Positions 34,043-45,820 of a stretch of DNA of 64,000 nt are shown piece by piece. The translations under genes and the position numbers were made by a program. The stretch's first letter is position 1; every line of letters begins with the position of its first letter. A model generated the notes under the pieces. The model was not told where the DNA came from and did not search any database. It saw nothing but the letters and a program-made list of their open reading frames with translations. Where the stretch lies: the NCBI GenBank assembly GCA_914767885.1, contig CAJZBQ010000055.1:434001-498000 (forward strand), given 5' to 3'. This DNA comes from Blepharisma stoltei. Lineage: Eukaryota; Ciliophora; Heterotrichea; Heterotrichida; Blepharismidae.

Positions 34043-34807
34043 TTACTGATTCAATATCCTTGTAATATCCTCTCTCACAAACTCAATAATATTTTTTACT
34101 TCCCAAACACTACTTTCCTTACATTTATCAGCCAAATGATGTATTTCATATTGAGTTCTTTCTTCCCTGACCCTATCAAACGAGTTTCTCAAGCTTACAG
34201 TCCAATCCCTTACATTCCTCAATATTTCATGAAATAAATCAGCAGCCTCTACCAAGACTCTTAAATTCTCACTGACACTTCCTTCTATTTTCCTAAAGTC
34301 CACAATTCGTCATTCCTCCCTTGTCGCCCTGCTTAATCTTTCATCAGTAAGTGCATAATATAAATTTCCACATTGAATTATTATAGTCTCTATTGCTCTT
34401 ATTGTAGGCAATGATTGCTCTATTTCTAAGCTGAATTCGCACCACATTTGGTAAGCCTGCTGAAAATTCAGCATATGGTGAGTATGATGAGGAATTAATT
34501 CAAGGGCATCTTGGGAAAATAAAATTCCTGGGAGTTTGTTGGATAAATGCAAATTTATGCCTAAAAAGTCTTGGCATGAAAGAATGGATAGAGAAATTAG
34601 TAAGCCAATGTGAACTTGCTCAGGGCGAAGATTTTTGATAGATAAATGAGCTGATAAACGATCCCAAGAACACAGTAAATCGCGACGAAGAATGTTGAGT
34701 CGCTTTAAAGCTTCTTCACCTTTACTGCAAAGTTCGTCAAAATCAGGGCGAGTTCAAGTTAGCTTTTCAGGCAGCTCTTTTGTGTGAAGACTTTCGCTGC
34801 AGCCCAT
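34043..34807 (-). CDS. Uncharacterised N-myristoylated protein
   Basis: 254 aa, no IES, two in-frame TGA Trp codons. The N-terminus MGCSES fits myristoylation at Gly2 with a palmitoylatable Cys3, so membrane attachment is likely. The rest is helical (RPDFDELCSKGEEALKRLNI, LLISLSILSCQDFLG, SENLRVLVEAADLFHEILRN) and probably folds as a helical bundle. No family recognised. Confidence 0.6.
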
Positions 34808-34916
34808 TTTAAATATATGAATTATTGATGTTCTTGATATTGGAATTATGTGGTTATAGCTATCTGTCATAGTGAGGAAAAATATGATTATGAAATTTTC
34901 TATAGAAAAATGATAT

Positions 34917-35260
34917 TAACTCCCCCTTCGAGGGGGGTTAAGAAAAATTTTTTTAAAAACAATTATATAGAATTTTTTTATATAATTTAGTAGTTAAAAA
35001 AAAAAAATATTTATCATATTCTTCTGTATGGCTGAGAGGGTGTAAGGGTTAGAAAAAATAGTGCAAGATGGTTATGTAACGCTTTTTTAGAACTTGAATA
35101 CAAAAATCGCAAGCTCACCCCCACATAGTTTAAATTTTTGAAAAATTGCTTATTTTCCTAGTAAATTTATATAGGTCTTGGTCGAACTTTGAGGGGGGTT
35201 AATTTTCCAAAAAAATAGGAATTTTCCCTATATCTTGGTCGAACTTCGAGGGGGGGGGAG
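34917..35260. mobile_element. CTCC/GGAG MITE, GGTCGAACTTCGAGG core
   Basis: TAA repeats at 34917 and 35261. The right end has two copies of GGTCGAACTT(T/C)GAGG separated by TTAATTTTCCAAAAAAATAG. Same architecture as other MITEs but a third core sequence. Intergenic. Confidence 0.85.
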
Positions 35261-35924
35261 TAAGTGGAAAATAATAAAACATTTAATTGTAAAAAAGTTT
35301 ATTATTTGTTAACTATATTAACTTATAGAATTGTAGAATTGCTAAATAAATGATGGTGTAAATGTTGTGCTCAATAATAACTAGAATTATAAATTTTAAC
35401 ATAAATCTGATGTATAATATTATTCATTTCCTTTAAGCTGAATAGAAAAGTGTAAGCAAGCCTATTCAAAAGATTTCAAACCTAGATCATTTTTCAACTT
35501 ACAATATGAATAAATGATCACTCATTAAATAAAATTTTGATATAATTTGATAGAATAGTTTATTACTAGTATAAATAAATTAATGATAGAAGAGCTGTGC
35601 TTACTTGCAGACTCAGCTAGAGACTACGCGCTTTTAGGCTTTTACCCAGAGTCTATAGCTTTATATGAACAAGCTATTGCTTCTATAAATTTAATATCAG
35701 AGACTTTAGCTGAAAATCTTCAAATTATAGAACGAGATATCATAAAATAGCGGTAAAATTTGGAAAGACAGCATTAATGAAGCAATCAAAAAACGTAATA
35801 TGCCGGATGTCATGCAGAGACTGGAAGACGAAACTGAAAAAACGACTAGGCTTTGCAGGCTTTTATCAGAGGGAAAACAAATTACAAGAAACCTACATTT
35901 ATAAAGATGAATGCACATAACGAT

Positions 35925-36300
35925 GAGGTAATAGGTGAAATACCCAGACTTAGGATTAGTTTCAACTAATGCACAGATGAGAAATCTAGTGCAGGACGGA
36001 CTATAGCACTGTGCAACCTATTAGAGACATAGAAACATGTACTAACAGAATGCTCAAGATATTGTCAGTTTAGAATAGGTCTACAGGAGCAGCTTGAAAA
36101 TTGTACATAGACTGAAGAAGAATAGGTATGCTACAAGTTGTGCTATATAGTGAAAAATATGATGATTATGTGAAGATGATGTTGGAGAATGGAAGGGATG
36201 AAGTGGCATGTAGAGCAGATGAATAATTGAGTGGTATCACTGAGATTGCTCAAAGGAAAGAGCCAATAAATCTCGGGAGCATAAGGTGGTACAATTGAAG
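35925..36300 (+). pseudogene. Possible non-LTR retrotransposon 3' fragment
   Basis: One frame reads ALCNLLET then (stop) KHVLTECSRYCQFRIGLQEQ, like the Cys/His tail after a LINE reverse transcriptase. It is peppered with stops. It lies inside the katanin-like pseudogene. Weak evidence. Confidence 0.3.
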
Positions 36301-36364
36301 ATAACGAACTGATTAATAAAAAGCACATAAGAGTTGCGTTAGGCTAGGCCTAATAAAGGTAGGA

Positions 36365-36602
36365 ATGAGATATAGCAGTTGCCTGATGATGGCGCTCAAT
36401 GCGCCATCATCGGGCAACACCAGACAAGGGTTCACAGTGGAAATGGATTCCACGTGTGGAGCCCTTTTTAACACGTGGAGAATCCTCATTTCCACGAGCC
36501 AAAAAGTGCTCCACACGTGGAACCTATTTCACGTGTGGACCCTTGCTTGGTGTTGCCCGATGATGACGCATTGAGCGCCATCATCGGGCAACTGCTATAT
36601 CA
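36365..36602. repeat. Foldback IES, GCCCGATGATGG variant
   Basis: Bounded by TATAGCAGTTGCCC and its exact complement. Outer hairpins GCCCGATGATGGCGC; inner arms TTCCACGTGTGGAGCCCTTT with partial complements. Same build as 5845 and 32829 but a different sequence. Confidence 0.85.
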
Positions 36603-37864
36603 TAAAATATAATTTATTAAAAGAGTGCGATACAGTCAAGTGAGCTCAGCTATCACTACGAAGATTTAAACAATTAACCAAAGTCTCTGAACCCCAAGAC
36701 TTCCCTATATTTGTAGATACTTTAGAGGCAAATCATTATGAGAAAAAAATGCTGAAAAAATACAAAGGAATTTAAATAAGCAAGAAGATCTAATCTTTAA
36801 CAATTATTTGGATTCAATATTGCCACTCAAGAAAAGAATTTCCTATCGAGAAAGTATTCCTTATATTTCGAGCTCAGAAGAAAGATTAATTAGCCAAATA
36901 GAAGAATGCATAATTGATTCATCTCAAAATTTTTACTTAGAAGATATAGTAGGTCTCGATGATGCACAAGAATTTCTCTATGAAATAATAGTGCTCCCTT
37001 CACTTATGCCACAATTACGCACCTTAAGACCACATAAAGGAATTTTACTATATGGCCCACCTGGATGTGGAAAATCAATGCTTATTTCAGAAGCATCAAA
37101 AATGGGTGGTGGAACTTATTTTAACGTTCAATCATCAGTTTTAATATCTAAATGACAAGGAGAAAGCGAAAAACTTGTTAAATTATTGTTTGATATAGCT
37201 CGATTTTATGCTCCTTCTACAATATGCTTTGATAATTGTGATGATCTTATTGGACTAACAAATCTGAGATTCGAGCTTCATAAGCAGCTTCAAATGGCAA
37301 TTTTAAAACAAATTTATGATGTTTTTGAATCGGAAAATTCTTCTAGAATAAATATAATTTTTATAACAAGCATCCCTTGAGAAATCAATTAACATTTTAT
37401 TCGTCTAATTGAAAAAAAAATTATGTGCCTTTGCCTAATGAGGAAAATAGAAGGAAGCTTTTTGAGGTTTTTTTAAGAAATAGCCCGCTTGAAACGGATA
37501 TTGATTGGGATTATTTGGTTTATCAAAGTCAAAATTTTTTAGCATCAGATATATCAGCTGTGTGTAGAGATGCAATTATGGTTTCTATAAGGAGACTAGG
37601 TAATGCATCTGAGAAAGAAGGAAAATCAATTGAGAAGATAAAAGAGATTGATTTAAGAATAAGCATGGAGGATTTTAGAATAGCATTTTCTGCATTTAGA
37701 TATGCTGGAGAAAGCGAAATAGATATCAAAAAATACGAAAATTGGAATTCAATATAATTTATCGTCCTGTTTATTTTATTTTAGATTTAAATCAAATTTC
37801 TGAGAAAATTAATCATAAAGGTAATATTGTAATAAATCTAGTAAACATATTAGGAGCTAATTAT

Positions 37865-38701
37865 ATAGCATAGAGTTCTGTCCATTCTCTTGCTATGTAG
37901 TCATATTTAGATCTGTCTAATTTGTATTGATAAGCAATATCAGGGACAAGTGGAGAATCTACATCAAATTCAAGCATCAGATTTTGAATTGATAATCCTT
38001 TCTTTAAAGTAAAGCTATTAAAAAAAATAGTGATTAAATAATTTCTTGCATCAAAAAAAATCCCAAAGATTTGGTATTAATAATATTTATTTATATATAA
38101 AATTTTATAATAAAACTTTATCACAATTAAAAATGGGAAGTTGAAAGTAGGGCAAGTCCTTACAGCTAGACTTAGTGAAGGGAATCCTTGATCCTGGAGA
38201 GTTATAGCTAAAAGTGAAGATGCCTTGGCTGAGTCTGGTCGAGGCTGTGAGTCCTGATGGGTTAGGAAATTGGATGTCAAGTCTAAAGGTCGGCCCGTTT
38301 TCCCACCGTTACTCAGAGTTGGTCCAATTCGGGCGAAGACGATTCAAGAACAGGATTTAAGGAAGAGTTATCGTTAAACTTAAACTTAAAACTTTATGCA
38401 TAGTTAGGGCAGGAGATCAATCACAGTTCAATATACCCAATGATATTCCTCCTTTAGAGCTGATACAAGGATGATAAATTTTAGTTGTGAATGCAATTTT
38501 TGGCGGCTTAAAAGGATAGTCTGCAGGATATTGAGCATTTAAGAAAAACATTCCATTTTCATAAACAGAGTTTATAGGACCCATGATCACTCCTCTGCAA
38601 TTAAAAAGATCATTTGGATCATTTGGCCAAAAATTAACTTCAGGTTCATGATACAATAAACATTCATCATTAATTTCTCTTCTGATTCTTCTGATTGCCA
38701 T
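37865..38701 (-). CDS. E2-fold protein lacking catalytic Cys (copy 2)
   Basis: Ubiquitin-conjugating-enzyme fold: RRIRREINDECLLY, VNFWPNDPNDLFNCRGVIMG, DYPFKPPKIAFTTKIYHPC, then GGISLGILNCDWSPALTMHK (Trp from TGA). The catalytic Cys position (ICLDIL in typical E2s) is Ser, and the HPN Asn is Cys. The C-terminal part (ARNYLIT..., DSPLVPDIAYQYKLDRSKYD, REWTELYAI) lies beyond a retroposon insert at 38122-38386; the exact join is unresolved. It is probably a non-catalytic E2 variant. Confidence 0.7.
38122..38386 (-). mobile_element. CCATTTTA retroposon, copy 2 (truncated)
   Basis: Target duplication TAAAACTTTAT at 38111-38121 and 38387-38397. On the minus strand it ends CTTCCCATTTTTAATTGTG. It lies in the coding region of an E2-like gene, right after HKVL. 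Confidence 0.8.
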
Positions 38702-39127
38702 TTATTTTTATCTATAATTCTTAATTAATTGATAAATTTAAATTTATTTAGTTAAAAAGACTTAGAAATTTTTTAATTCTTTACCCTAAGAAAACCTTAA
38801 ATTGTTGATTAAAAATAAAGTAATAAGAAAAATGAGAAAAATGCAAATATAGCTATAAAAGTATTGATAAGTCTGAGAATAATGACTATAAAGAGGACAA
38901 AAGCAAAAATATGCCCCAAAGAAAACATATTTTTTTCTCAATTGCTTTATTTTAAAATAGAAAATGACTCTAACTACAGCTATAATTATTTTATTTTTTA
39001 ATCAAATCTTTCATACAATTTATATTTTGAAAATTAAATGCTTCTATTGAAATTAATTCTAATTTATCATGCACCATTGACTCAGAATCCATTTAAAATA
39101 ATTTGTATAATAATTATTCAAATTTAT
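38702..39127. other. Intergenic
   Basis: AT-rich spacer between the two E2-like genes; no feature seen. Confidence 0.5.
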
Positions 39128-39586
39128 TTACATAGCAAAAAGCTCTGTTCATTCCTTTGCAATGCAATCATATTTTTTTCTATCTAATCTATATTGGCGT
39201 CCAATATCTGGAACAAGTGGCCAATCTGCTTCAAAGCCTGTCAATAAAAAATTTCTAATAACTAATAAAACTTTATGCGCTGTAAGAGCAGGACTTCATT
39301 GATCCTCCAATATATCTATAGCTATTCTCCCTTTGGAATTGATGCAAGGATGATAAATTTTCGTTATGAATGAAACCTTTGGAGGCTTAAAAGGATAGTC
39401 ACTCGGAAATTTAACGTCTAAGAAAAACATTCCATTTTCATAAGGAGACTGCTTAGGACCTATAAACACTCCAGTGCAATTATAAAGATCACGTTCATCA
39501 TTCGGCCAAAAGCGAACATCGTCTCCGTTAAAGTTCTTTTGCTCATCCTTAATTTCTTTTATGATCCTTCTAATTGACGCTGACAT
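39128..39586 (-). CDS. E2-fold protein lacking catalytic Cys (copy 1)
   Basis: 152 aa, uninterrupted, one TGA Trp. SIRRIIKEIKDEQKNFNGDD, VRFWPNDERDLYNCTGVFIG, DYPFKPPKVSFITKIYHPC, GRIAIDILEDQWSPALTAHK, PLVPDIGRQYRLDRKKYD. It aligns fully with class I E2s, yet the active-site Cys is Ala and the HPN Asn is Cys. A tandem paralogue lies downstream. Likely a UEV-like cofactor or regulator; the Cys of HPC as an alternative nucleophile is speculative. Confidence 0.85.
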
Positions 39587-39739
39587 ATTTATAATGAAGG
39601 ATCTAATTAATTTGCAATAGAATTTAGTCTTTAAATAATTTTTTAAATAATTTCAAACCTTTATTAGCCAAGGCATTTTGATAATAGTTTTTTTTAAGCT
39701 TAATTATGATTAAAGCTTAAAATTTTTAAGAAAAGGAGC

Positions 39740-41172
39740 CTAAGAATCAAGCTTTATGACTCCAGAAATAGAAAGCTCGTCCTTCACCGTTGTAACAGTC
39801 GTTGGAGAAGACATCACTTCTTTTTCCATTGTAAGATCAATGGATTCTTCAGGGGATGCTCTACAGTCTTGTTTACATATATAACAAAGCTAAATAGAAA
39901 TTACTTTGCTCGACTTGAGCCAATGCTTGATGCAGTCATCATGAAAAATGTGATCACAATTTAGCCTTCTGACAAGAGAATTTTCTTGAAATTCTTCCAT
40001 GCAGATAGCACAGCTTTTATCTGAAAGTTTGCCTGAAACTTTAGAATAATGAACGACTGGGAATTTTCTATTGATTATAGCTAAAGACAGTCCATAAAAT
40101 CGTCTTTTATGTCTTCAGTATCTATAATACATAACTCCCACTATTACACAAATTATAAATAATATCACTCCTAGCGTTGGCCATACATAAATTGCAATAT
40201 CAGTATCTTCATTGCTCCCTCCAGCTAATTTCACATACAAATTAAAATTCTCACTTGTACAATTCAGATCATTATAAAGTGCTATATAAATCAGATCTGA
40301 CATCTTTTTTACATCAAAATCAACTTTTAATTTATAGTCATAAGCTGGAAGTAAAATCTGATAAAAAAAGCTTCTAGGCGATGGCAATTCTGCAATGCCT
40401 CTTCCCTTATAGTCAAAAAATATCCTGCTTGAAGATTTATAACTTATTACATGAATTTTCACCTAAAAAATCAATAATTTTTTTATTTTTAAAAAAATAT
40501 TATATATAAAACATAAGGCTTAGTTCAGCCAAAATTAAATTTTAATGCATCATTTGATACCTTCTGACGGTTAATATAAGCATAATTCACACCTTGGCAA
40601 GGAGCATTTAAGGAATACAAATTATTTTGAGTAATTTCTATAGCTTCACTTTCACAGCCAACTCCAATGTAGCCATTCTTGCAATCACATACCCCAAGTG
40701 ATACACAAACACCTCTGGAATTGCAATCTTGAGGACAAATAATACCATCATCTTCATCTACGGAGACAACATATGTAATTTGTCCATTTAAATAATTGAA
40801 ATTTCCGAATGCTATATACGTTTTGGGATAACTTGATATTGAGGAACTTTGGAATATTAAGGAATGATAGCCACATTGGGAAAATCATCCGTCATAATCC
40901 ACCATTTGGGCAGTCACTGATGACCCGTCTGAGGAAAAAGAAGGGTCTTCTTGGCCCAAAGTTAAGACTGGCTGAGATTTATCAGGCTTTTGAAGAACTT
41001 GGACTGAAACTCGAATATATTGTTTGGATGGGGAATTCAAAACAAGCTGGAAACTGTTTCATTCTGTGGATTGTGCAATAGAAAGACTGTGACCAGGTTG
41101 TAAAATAGGAATTGAGTCGCCTAGAACTCGCGTAAGGGAAGGCAAAAAAAGTAAGGTTAGTCAAATATACAT
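39740..41172 (-). CDS. EGF/TM/RING-H2 membrane protein
   Basis: Start MYIWLTLLFLPSLTRVLGDS is a signal peptide with a TGA Trp. A beta-rich ectodomain is followed by an EGF-like module (CPQDCNSRGVCVSLGVCDC). After a short gap near 40460-40510 (an IES or unusual intron) the chain continues with KIHVISYKSSSRIFFDYKGR. TM helix VWPTLGVILFIICVIVGVMY. Cytosolic RING-H2: CAICMEEFQEN, CDHIFHDDCIKHWLK, and after a 15-nt intron (39890-39904) LCYICKQDC. This is the layout of membrane E3 ubiquitin ligases. It lies next to two E2-like genes, though no functional link is shown. Confidence 0.8.
39890..39904 (-). other. 15-nt intron in the RING-H2 gene
   Basis: Minus strand GTAATTTCTATTTAG; splicing supplies the last Cys pair of the RING. 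Confidence 0.92.
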
Positions 41173-41520
41173 TATCAAGTATTTAATCTCCAATCAAAAT
41201 AGATTTTTTAATGTTGGAAATTTATTAAAGATCGTTTGGTTAGGTTGCTATAGATAATTTATAATATTAAAAGAATTATTATTGTAGGCTTTCTTGATAT
41301 AATTCTTATTATAGCTTGCAGGTGAATAAATTCCGCATACACTAAAAGTCTATTTTTACTTATTTAATAAATAAATTATATTAGAAATATCTTTTAATGG
41401 ATTTTATAATATTGAAATAATTATAATTCGCATTCGAAAGACAATTAATTGAGCGAATTTTATTATTATAAATATCTTAATAATGATTTCTGCTAACGGT
41501 TTTATAGATATTAATTTCAA
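41173..41520. other. Intergenic
   Basis: AT-rich; nothing recognised. Confidence 0.5.
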
Positions 41521-43805
41521 TTATTTTTTACTTGCAGAAGTAAAATTTTCTCGCATATCGCTTATTCAGCTTCTATGTTTTCCTAAAATGCTATTAAAAG
41601 AATCGTTGCTCTTAAGTACATCATCTGAGCTTTCATATCTTCTATGCATGTTTCCTGTTTTTTTCGGCATATTTCAGCTATCTTTAAAGTTTAATTACTT
41701 TTAGAGAAGTCTCCAGCAAGTCTGCAGACCACTACTCAGGGCTTGCACTCACTATCAAGAGTCAGAGACGATGACTAACAACTTCTTTAGTCACCTGCCG
41801 GCCAAGATAAACCCGAATCCCAGGACGCAACGCCCTGGTATCGTGCAGGTATTTTGCCAGAATTGTCAAGTGACATCCTCTGGCCTTTCTGGGCCTTCCC
41901 TTTCCAGCTCCAGCGAACAATCTCCCTACGGTGTAAAACCTTGGCTTGGATCTGGTATGCGGTCAGCTAGCTCGACATTGTGCTCCACCAAATAAAGTAA
42001 AACCCAGTCGGATACATATTCGCAAACACTATCCTCCTGGCAAACAAGTTTCCAGGCTTTCCCGTTGAATCTACCAGTCACAGGTGTTATGAGGTAGGCT
42101 GGTTCACTGCACCATTTTAATATGCACACATATTTCAGCTGTCACATCTCTGATTAATTTTTCTTTGGCTTTCAACAATGCTTTCCTCATCTCTGTAAGT
42201 TGACAATTTACTGAGATTAGTCCTTATATCAGAACTAATCGGAGAAATTGACCGGCTAATTATTTTTAAATCCTCTATATCTTTTTCAAGCCTGCTAATT
42301 TTCTTTGGGCTTTCTGCTAAAAAACTTTGAATATCGTTTAATTTTATTTTGAAATTTTCTTTTAATTGACTGATTTGGGAGTTTACATAATTTTTGTTGG
42401 CTTTTGATTTTAATTCTTCTTTATAGTGATTAATTTCAGCTGTGATGTAAGAAATTTCACTATCTTTTAATGAAGATTTGTTATAGAGCTCTGAAATATC
42501 AGACTCAAGCTTGAGGATTTTTCCAAATATGGATTTGTTAGAGTAAGAATTAAGCACAGATTTTGTTTTTAAGCCATATTCTGATTCAAGCTTTTCTTTT
42601 TCAGTTAAAAGCTTCTGTTCATATTCGTCATCTAGTAGCTTAATATTCTTATTTAGCTCAATTTCATATCTTTTAGATAACTCATCAATAGCTCATAGCT
42701 TTTCCGTTTCAAGAATTGATGAATTTTCTTGAATCTCCAGATTTTTATTAAATTCATAATTTATTTCTTCGATTTTTTCGTTGTTTTCTGTCCGCAGTCT
42801 TTTTAGCTCTTTTTCTAAACTTGTTGCATATTTTTCTCTTAATTCATTAAGCTTTTCCATAAAAATATTCTGCTTTTCTTTTGAGTTTCTTAAACAGTCT
42901 ATTTGGTATTCAAAGTCTTTTAGCTTTTCTGCTATTTTTTCACCATAAAGATTTTTCAAAATTTTTTGTGTCCGCTCAGCCTCTTCATTGCATTCCGCTT
43001 CCAAATCTTCCAAAATCTTTTTGTTTGTTTCATAAACAAATTTCTGATCTTCTAAAATTTTTTCCTTTTCTAATTTTAATTTTTCTGCTGCTTCTAGTTC
43101 ATTTTCAATAATTATTGAAAATTTTGCTTCTTCTTCGTTACAAAATTGCTGCATCTCTTTTTGCCCTTGGATAATTAATTGTGATTTTTCTTCTTCAATT
43201 AATTTTTTATTTTTCTCTTTAGTTTCTCTAAAAATATTTTCAGAATGTTTATCATGAATCTCTTTATTTAAATTTTTCGTTCTTATTAATTCTTTTTGAC
43301 GTTTTGTTGCATTGATTTCTGATTCATTTTCAAGCTCGAGCCTTAATTTTCAAATTTCTTCATTTTTATATTCCTGCAATTCTTGGGTTTGTTCTAATAG
43401 CCAATTTTTGTATTTTTCTTTGATATTTTTGATATCGTCCTTGTATCGATTTTCTATATTTTGCTCACTTGATAGTAAATCGAAATTCGTTGGCGTGATT
43501 GGCTCATGAATTTTTAATTTTTTTGATTTTTCTGAAAGAAAAAGCTCTTTGTAATGAAAATAAGCAGGGTTGTCTCAGGTGCTTTCATTGGTTTCTGGGT
43601 TAAAAAAATAAATTTGCTGATTTGGAGATTGGCATAATATTCATGGTTTTGGTGTGGGAGATTTCAATCCTTCTTTGGCAATGTAAATAAAATCAGAATC
43701 TTCTGGGAAAATCATGCCTAGCGATTTAGCATATTCGATTATTTCTTCTTCACTGGGCTCATAGTTGGGGTCTAAAACCTCTTCTAAAATTATGGGTAGG
43801 GACAT
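41521..43805 (-). CDS. CEP164: CEP164-like distal-appendage protein
   Basis: ATG at 43805. N-terminus ILEEVLDPNYEPSEEEIIEY, GMIFPEDSDFIYIAKEGL, then a WW domain (PWILCQSPNQQIYFFNP, ESTWDNP). This matches the diagnostic head of CEP164. Residues 110-520 form a long coiled coil rich in Lys/Glu. The chain reaches NQRCDSWNM, and after removal of the retroposon at 41680-42128 continues PKKTGNMHRRYESSDDVLK to TAA at 41521. CEP164 docks basal bodies in ciliogenesis, fitting a ciliate. Total about 600 aa, shorter than the vertebrate protein. Confidence 0.8.
41680..42128 (+). mobile_element. CCATTTTA retroposon, copy 3
   Basis: 449 bp; target duplication CATATTTCAGCT at 41668-41679 and 42129-42140. 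Ends CACCATTTTAATATGCACA. Inserted in CEP164 coding sequence; removing the element plus one target copy restores the frame exactly. Confidence 0.88.
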
Positions 43806-45286
43806 TTAAATATCGAATTATCATTATCAAAAATTTGAATTAATTTTTATTTAACAGAAACTACTTGCTTACTTGGGTTTAGCACACTTTTAGACTTCAA
43901 TTTTATTTAAGTATTTTCAAGCCAAATCTATTTCTTCAATTTTTTATTAAATTCTGTTATTCGTAAAACTTCAGTTAGCAGGAAGAATTCTTAAATACTA
44001 AAAAGTAGATTATTTTGGGACTTATTTAATATATATGAAGATGAAATGACCAAGGATTATGGCAATTAACAGATTAATAATTTCATTAAGGGAGAAAGTT
44101 AACATAACCAAAATATTTAATAGATTTGAAATTATGAAAAGAAATGAACGCAAATTTTTAAGGAAAATTCTTAAATGTGATTTTCATTTGATAATATAAT
44201 TTCTATCAATATTGCCTAGCCCAATACTCAACTATAAATAATTTGGACTGGTTTATTTAATTTTTACTCATTTTCTCAAATTAAATATGCTTTTATTATA
44301 TAATTAAACAGAGCAAAAATTTCTTATTCTTATAATAATTTTAAAATTTTTTCAGCCTGTTTTGCTGACAAAACCTAATTTTTCATAGTTTGCATAATAA
44401 TTTTGCTATATTTAAAAGTATGAAAATCAGAGTAAATAAAGACCTAATTGCGTAACCTAAAAAAAAAATGAGGTTTTGGAAGAGTCTAAATTTTTAAATC
44501 AGTAAATATAAAATACCGCTTTTCATAATCTTATTTCAAAAAACGTGAATAATTATAAATCTTAAAAAATTACAAAAATTTTATTTAATCCCCCCCCGTA
44601 GGTGAACAAAAATATTTTGTTGGGGGCTAATTATTTTTTTAAAAAAATTTATATATAAATTATAAAGAAAATTTTTTTTTCGAAATTTTAAAAATTCCTA
44701 ATTTGCAAAATTAGAAGCAAATATTAAATTTAATTTATAAAAATTTATGATTCAAAACGCAATTTGTTTAAAATTAAACAGAATTAGCTCGAGATATCAT
44801 TATAATAAATTTATATATCAATTTTTTTTCATAAAAAATTTGTGTTCGCTCACGGGGAGTTAGTAGAAAAATAGAAAATTTGTGCTATCTCTAGCTCTAA
44901 ATAACCAATTCTGTTTAATGCTAATTGAGTAAATAATTAAAAAAGGAAAAATATTTTAGTTCTAATGATCTAATTACTATTACTATGAAATTTGGCCATA
45001 TTGACTTTTTTAATAGTCATTTTTTTATTTCTTACCGATTAAAGCAGACTTATTCACTAAATAAATATTAGACTAGAGTAATAATTCAAAAGATATAGAT
45101 TTTTTATATATTCGACATTATTTATATTAATAAAGCCATAACCGCTAATAAAAAAATTTTAAACTGAATCTCAGTTTTCTTATAGTCTATAACTCCTTTC
45201 TAGCTTAAATCAATACCTAAACCTCTCTTCAATGTCAAAATTTATTCGTAATAATAATCTACTAATAAAGTCCTCATAGAAGTAAA
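43806..45286. other. Intergenic with one MITE
   Basis: No gene seen in 1.5 kb apart from the MITE at 44585-44859. Confidence 0.5.
44585..44859. mobile_element. CTCC/GGAG MITE, CGTGAGCGAAC core
   Basis: TTA repeats at 44585 and 44860; ends ATCCCCCCCCGTAGGTGAAC and GTTCGCTCACGGGGAG; interior AACAGAATTAGCTCGAGATA matches others. Confidence 0.8.
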
Positions 45287-45820
45287 ATGATTTTTTTTTG
45301 TATACCAATTATAAATATGAAAACCTCCCAACCCACATCCGATCAATTAATCCTTTACTGCTGCATGGAAAACGACTGTGGAAAAACTTTCATTACTAAA
45401 TTCAATCTCAAGAGACATTGTGCATCAGTTCACTTGAAGACGAAAAATTTCAAATGCAATTATTGTCATAAATTCTTTTCAAGTAAACAAAATCTGGATG
45501 AGCACATTTTCATCCATACAGGCGAGAGACCTTTCACGTGTGAAATTTGTCAGATTTCTTTCCGTCAAATAAGCCAACTTTCCTTGCACAAGCGAAACCA
45601 TTCGAAAGTTTTCATCAAAAATAACGTCAAGAATGTTACTAATCCGATGGCTACAGTAGATAAAAATTCATTTAATATTCAAGAAGCATCAATGGAAATA
45701 GAGGAGCATAAAGCTGTTTCCACAATATCTAGCATAAATCTGCCTCTGTTAAATAGTAATAGAGTCAGTGGCGATGCTGTTTTGCCAGCTTTTTTAGAGA
45801 TTATTGGAGAATATAAGTAA
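45287..45820 (+). CDS. C2H2 zinc-finger protein
   Basis: Three consecutive C2H2 fingers: CCMENDCGKTFITKFNLKRH, CNYCHKFFSSKQNLDEH and CEICQISFRQISQLSLHKRN. TFIIIA/Kruppel linkers (HTGERPF) join fingers 2 and 3. A second Met at 45317 (MKTSQPTSDQ) is an equally good start. The last 70 residues are acidic and unstructured, possibly an activation region. Likely a sequence-specific DNA-binding regulator; target unknown. No IES or intron. Confidence 0.85.
   Translation: MIFFCIPIINMKTSQPTSDQLILYCCMENDCGKTFITKFNLKRHCASVHLKTKNFKCNYCHKFFSSKQNLDEHIFIHTGERPFTCEICQISFRQISQLSLHKRNHSKVFIKNNVKNVTNPMATVDKNSFNIQEASMEIEEHKAVSTISSINLPLLNSNRVSGDAVLPAFLEIIGEYK

Larger units (their letters stand above)
35584..37757 (+). 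pseudogene. Katanin p60-like AAA ATPase, disrupted
   Basis: The N-terminal block matches the katanin MIT-like head (LADSARDYALLGFYPESIAL). After a shifted frame comes KDSINEAIKKRNM, then unrelated inserts, then an AAA module: GILLYGPPGCGKSMLISEA (Walker A), SKWQGESEKLVKLLFDIARF, and a Walker B region reading TICFDNCDDLI, where acidic residues are replaced. Defects: frame change near 35750, frame change in an A-run near 36755, TAA at about 37390, and an A-run shift near 37415 before VPLPNEENRRKLFEVFL. Some shifts may be assembly errors; the altered Walker B and the TAA argue for a dead copy. Confidence 0.65.

Noticed and set aside
41680-42128. Spliceosomal intron in CEP164
   Set aside because: Far longer than the 15-nt introns, lacks GT-AG ends and is flanked by a 12-bp direct repeat.
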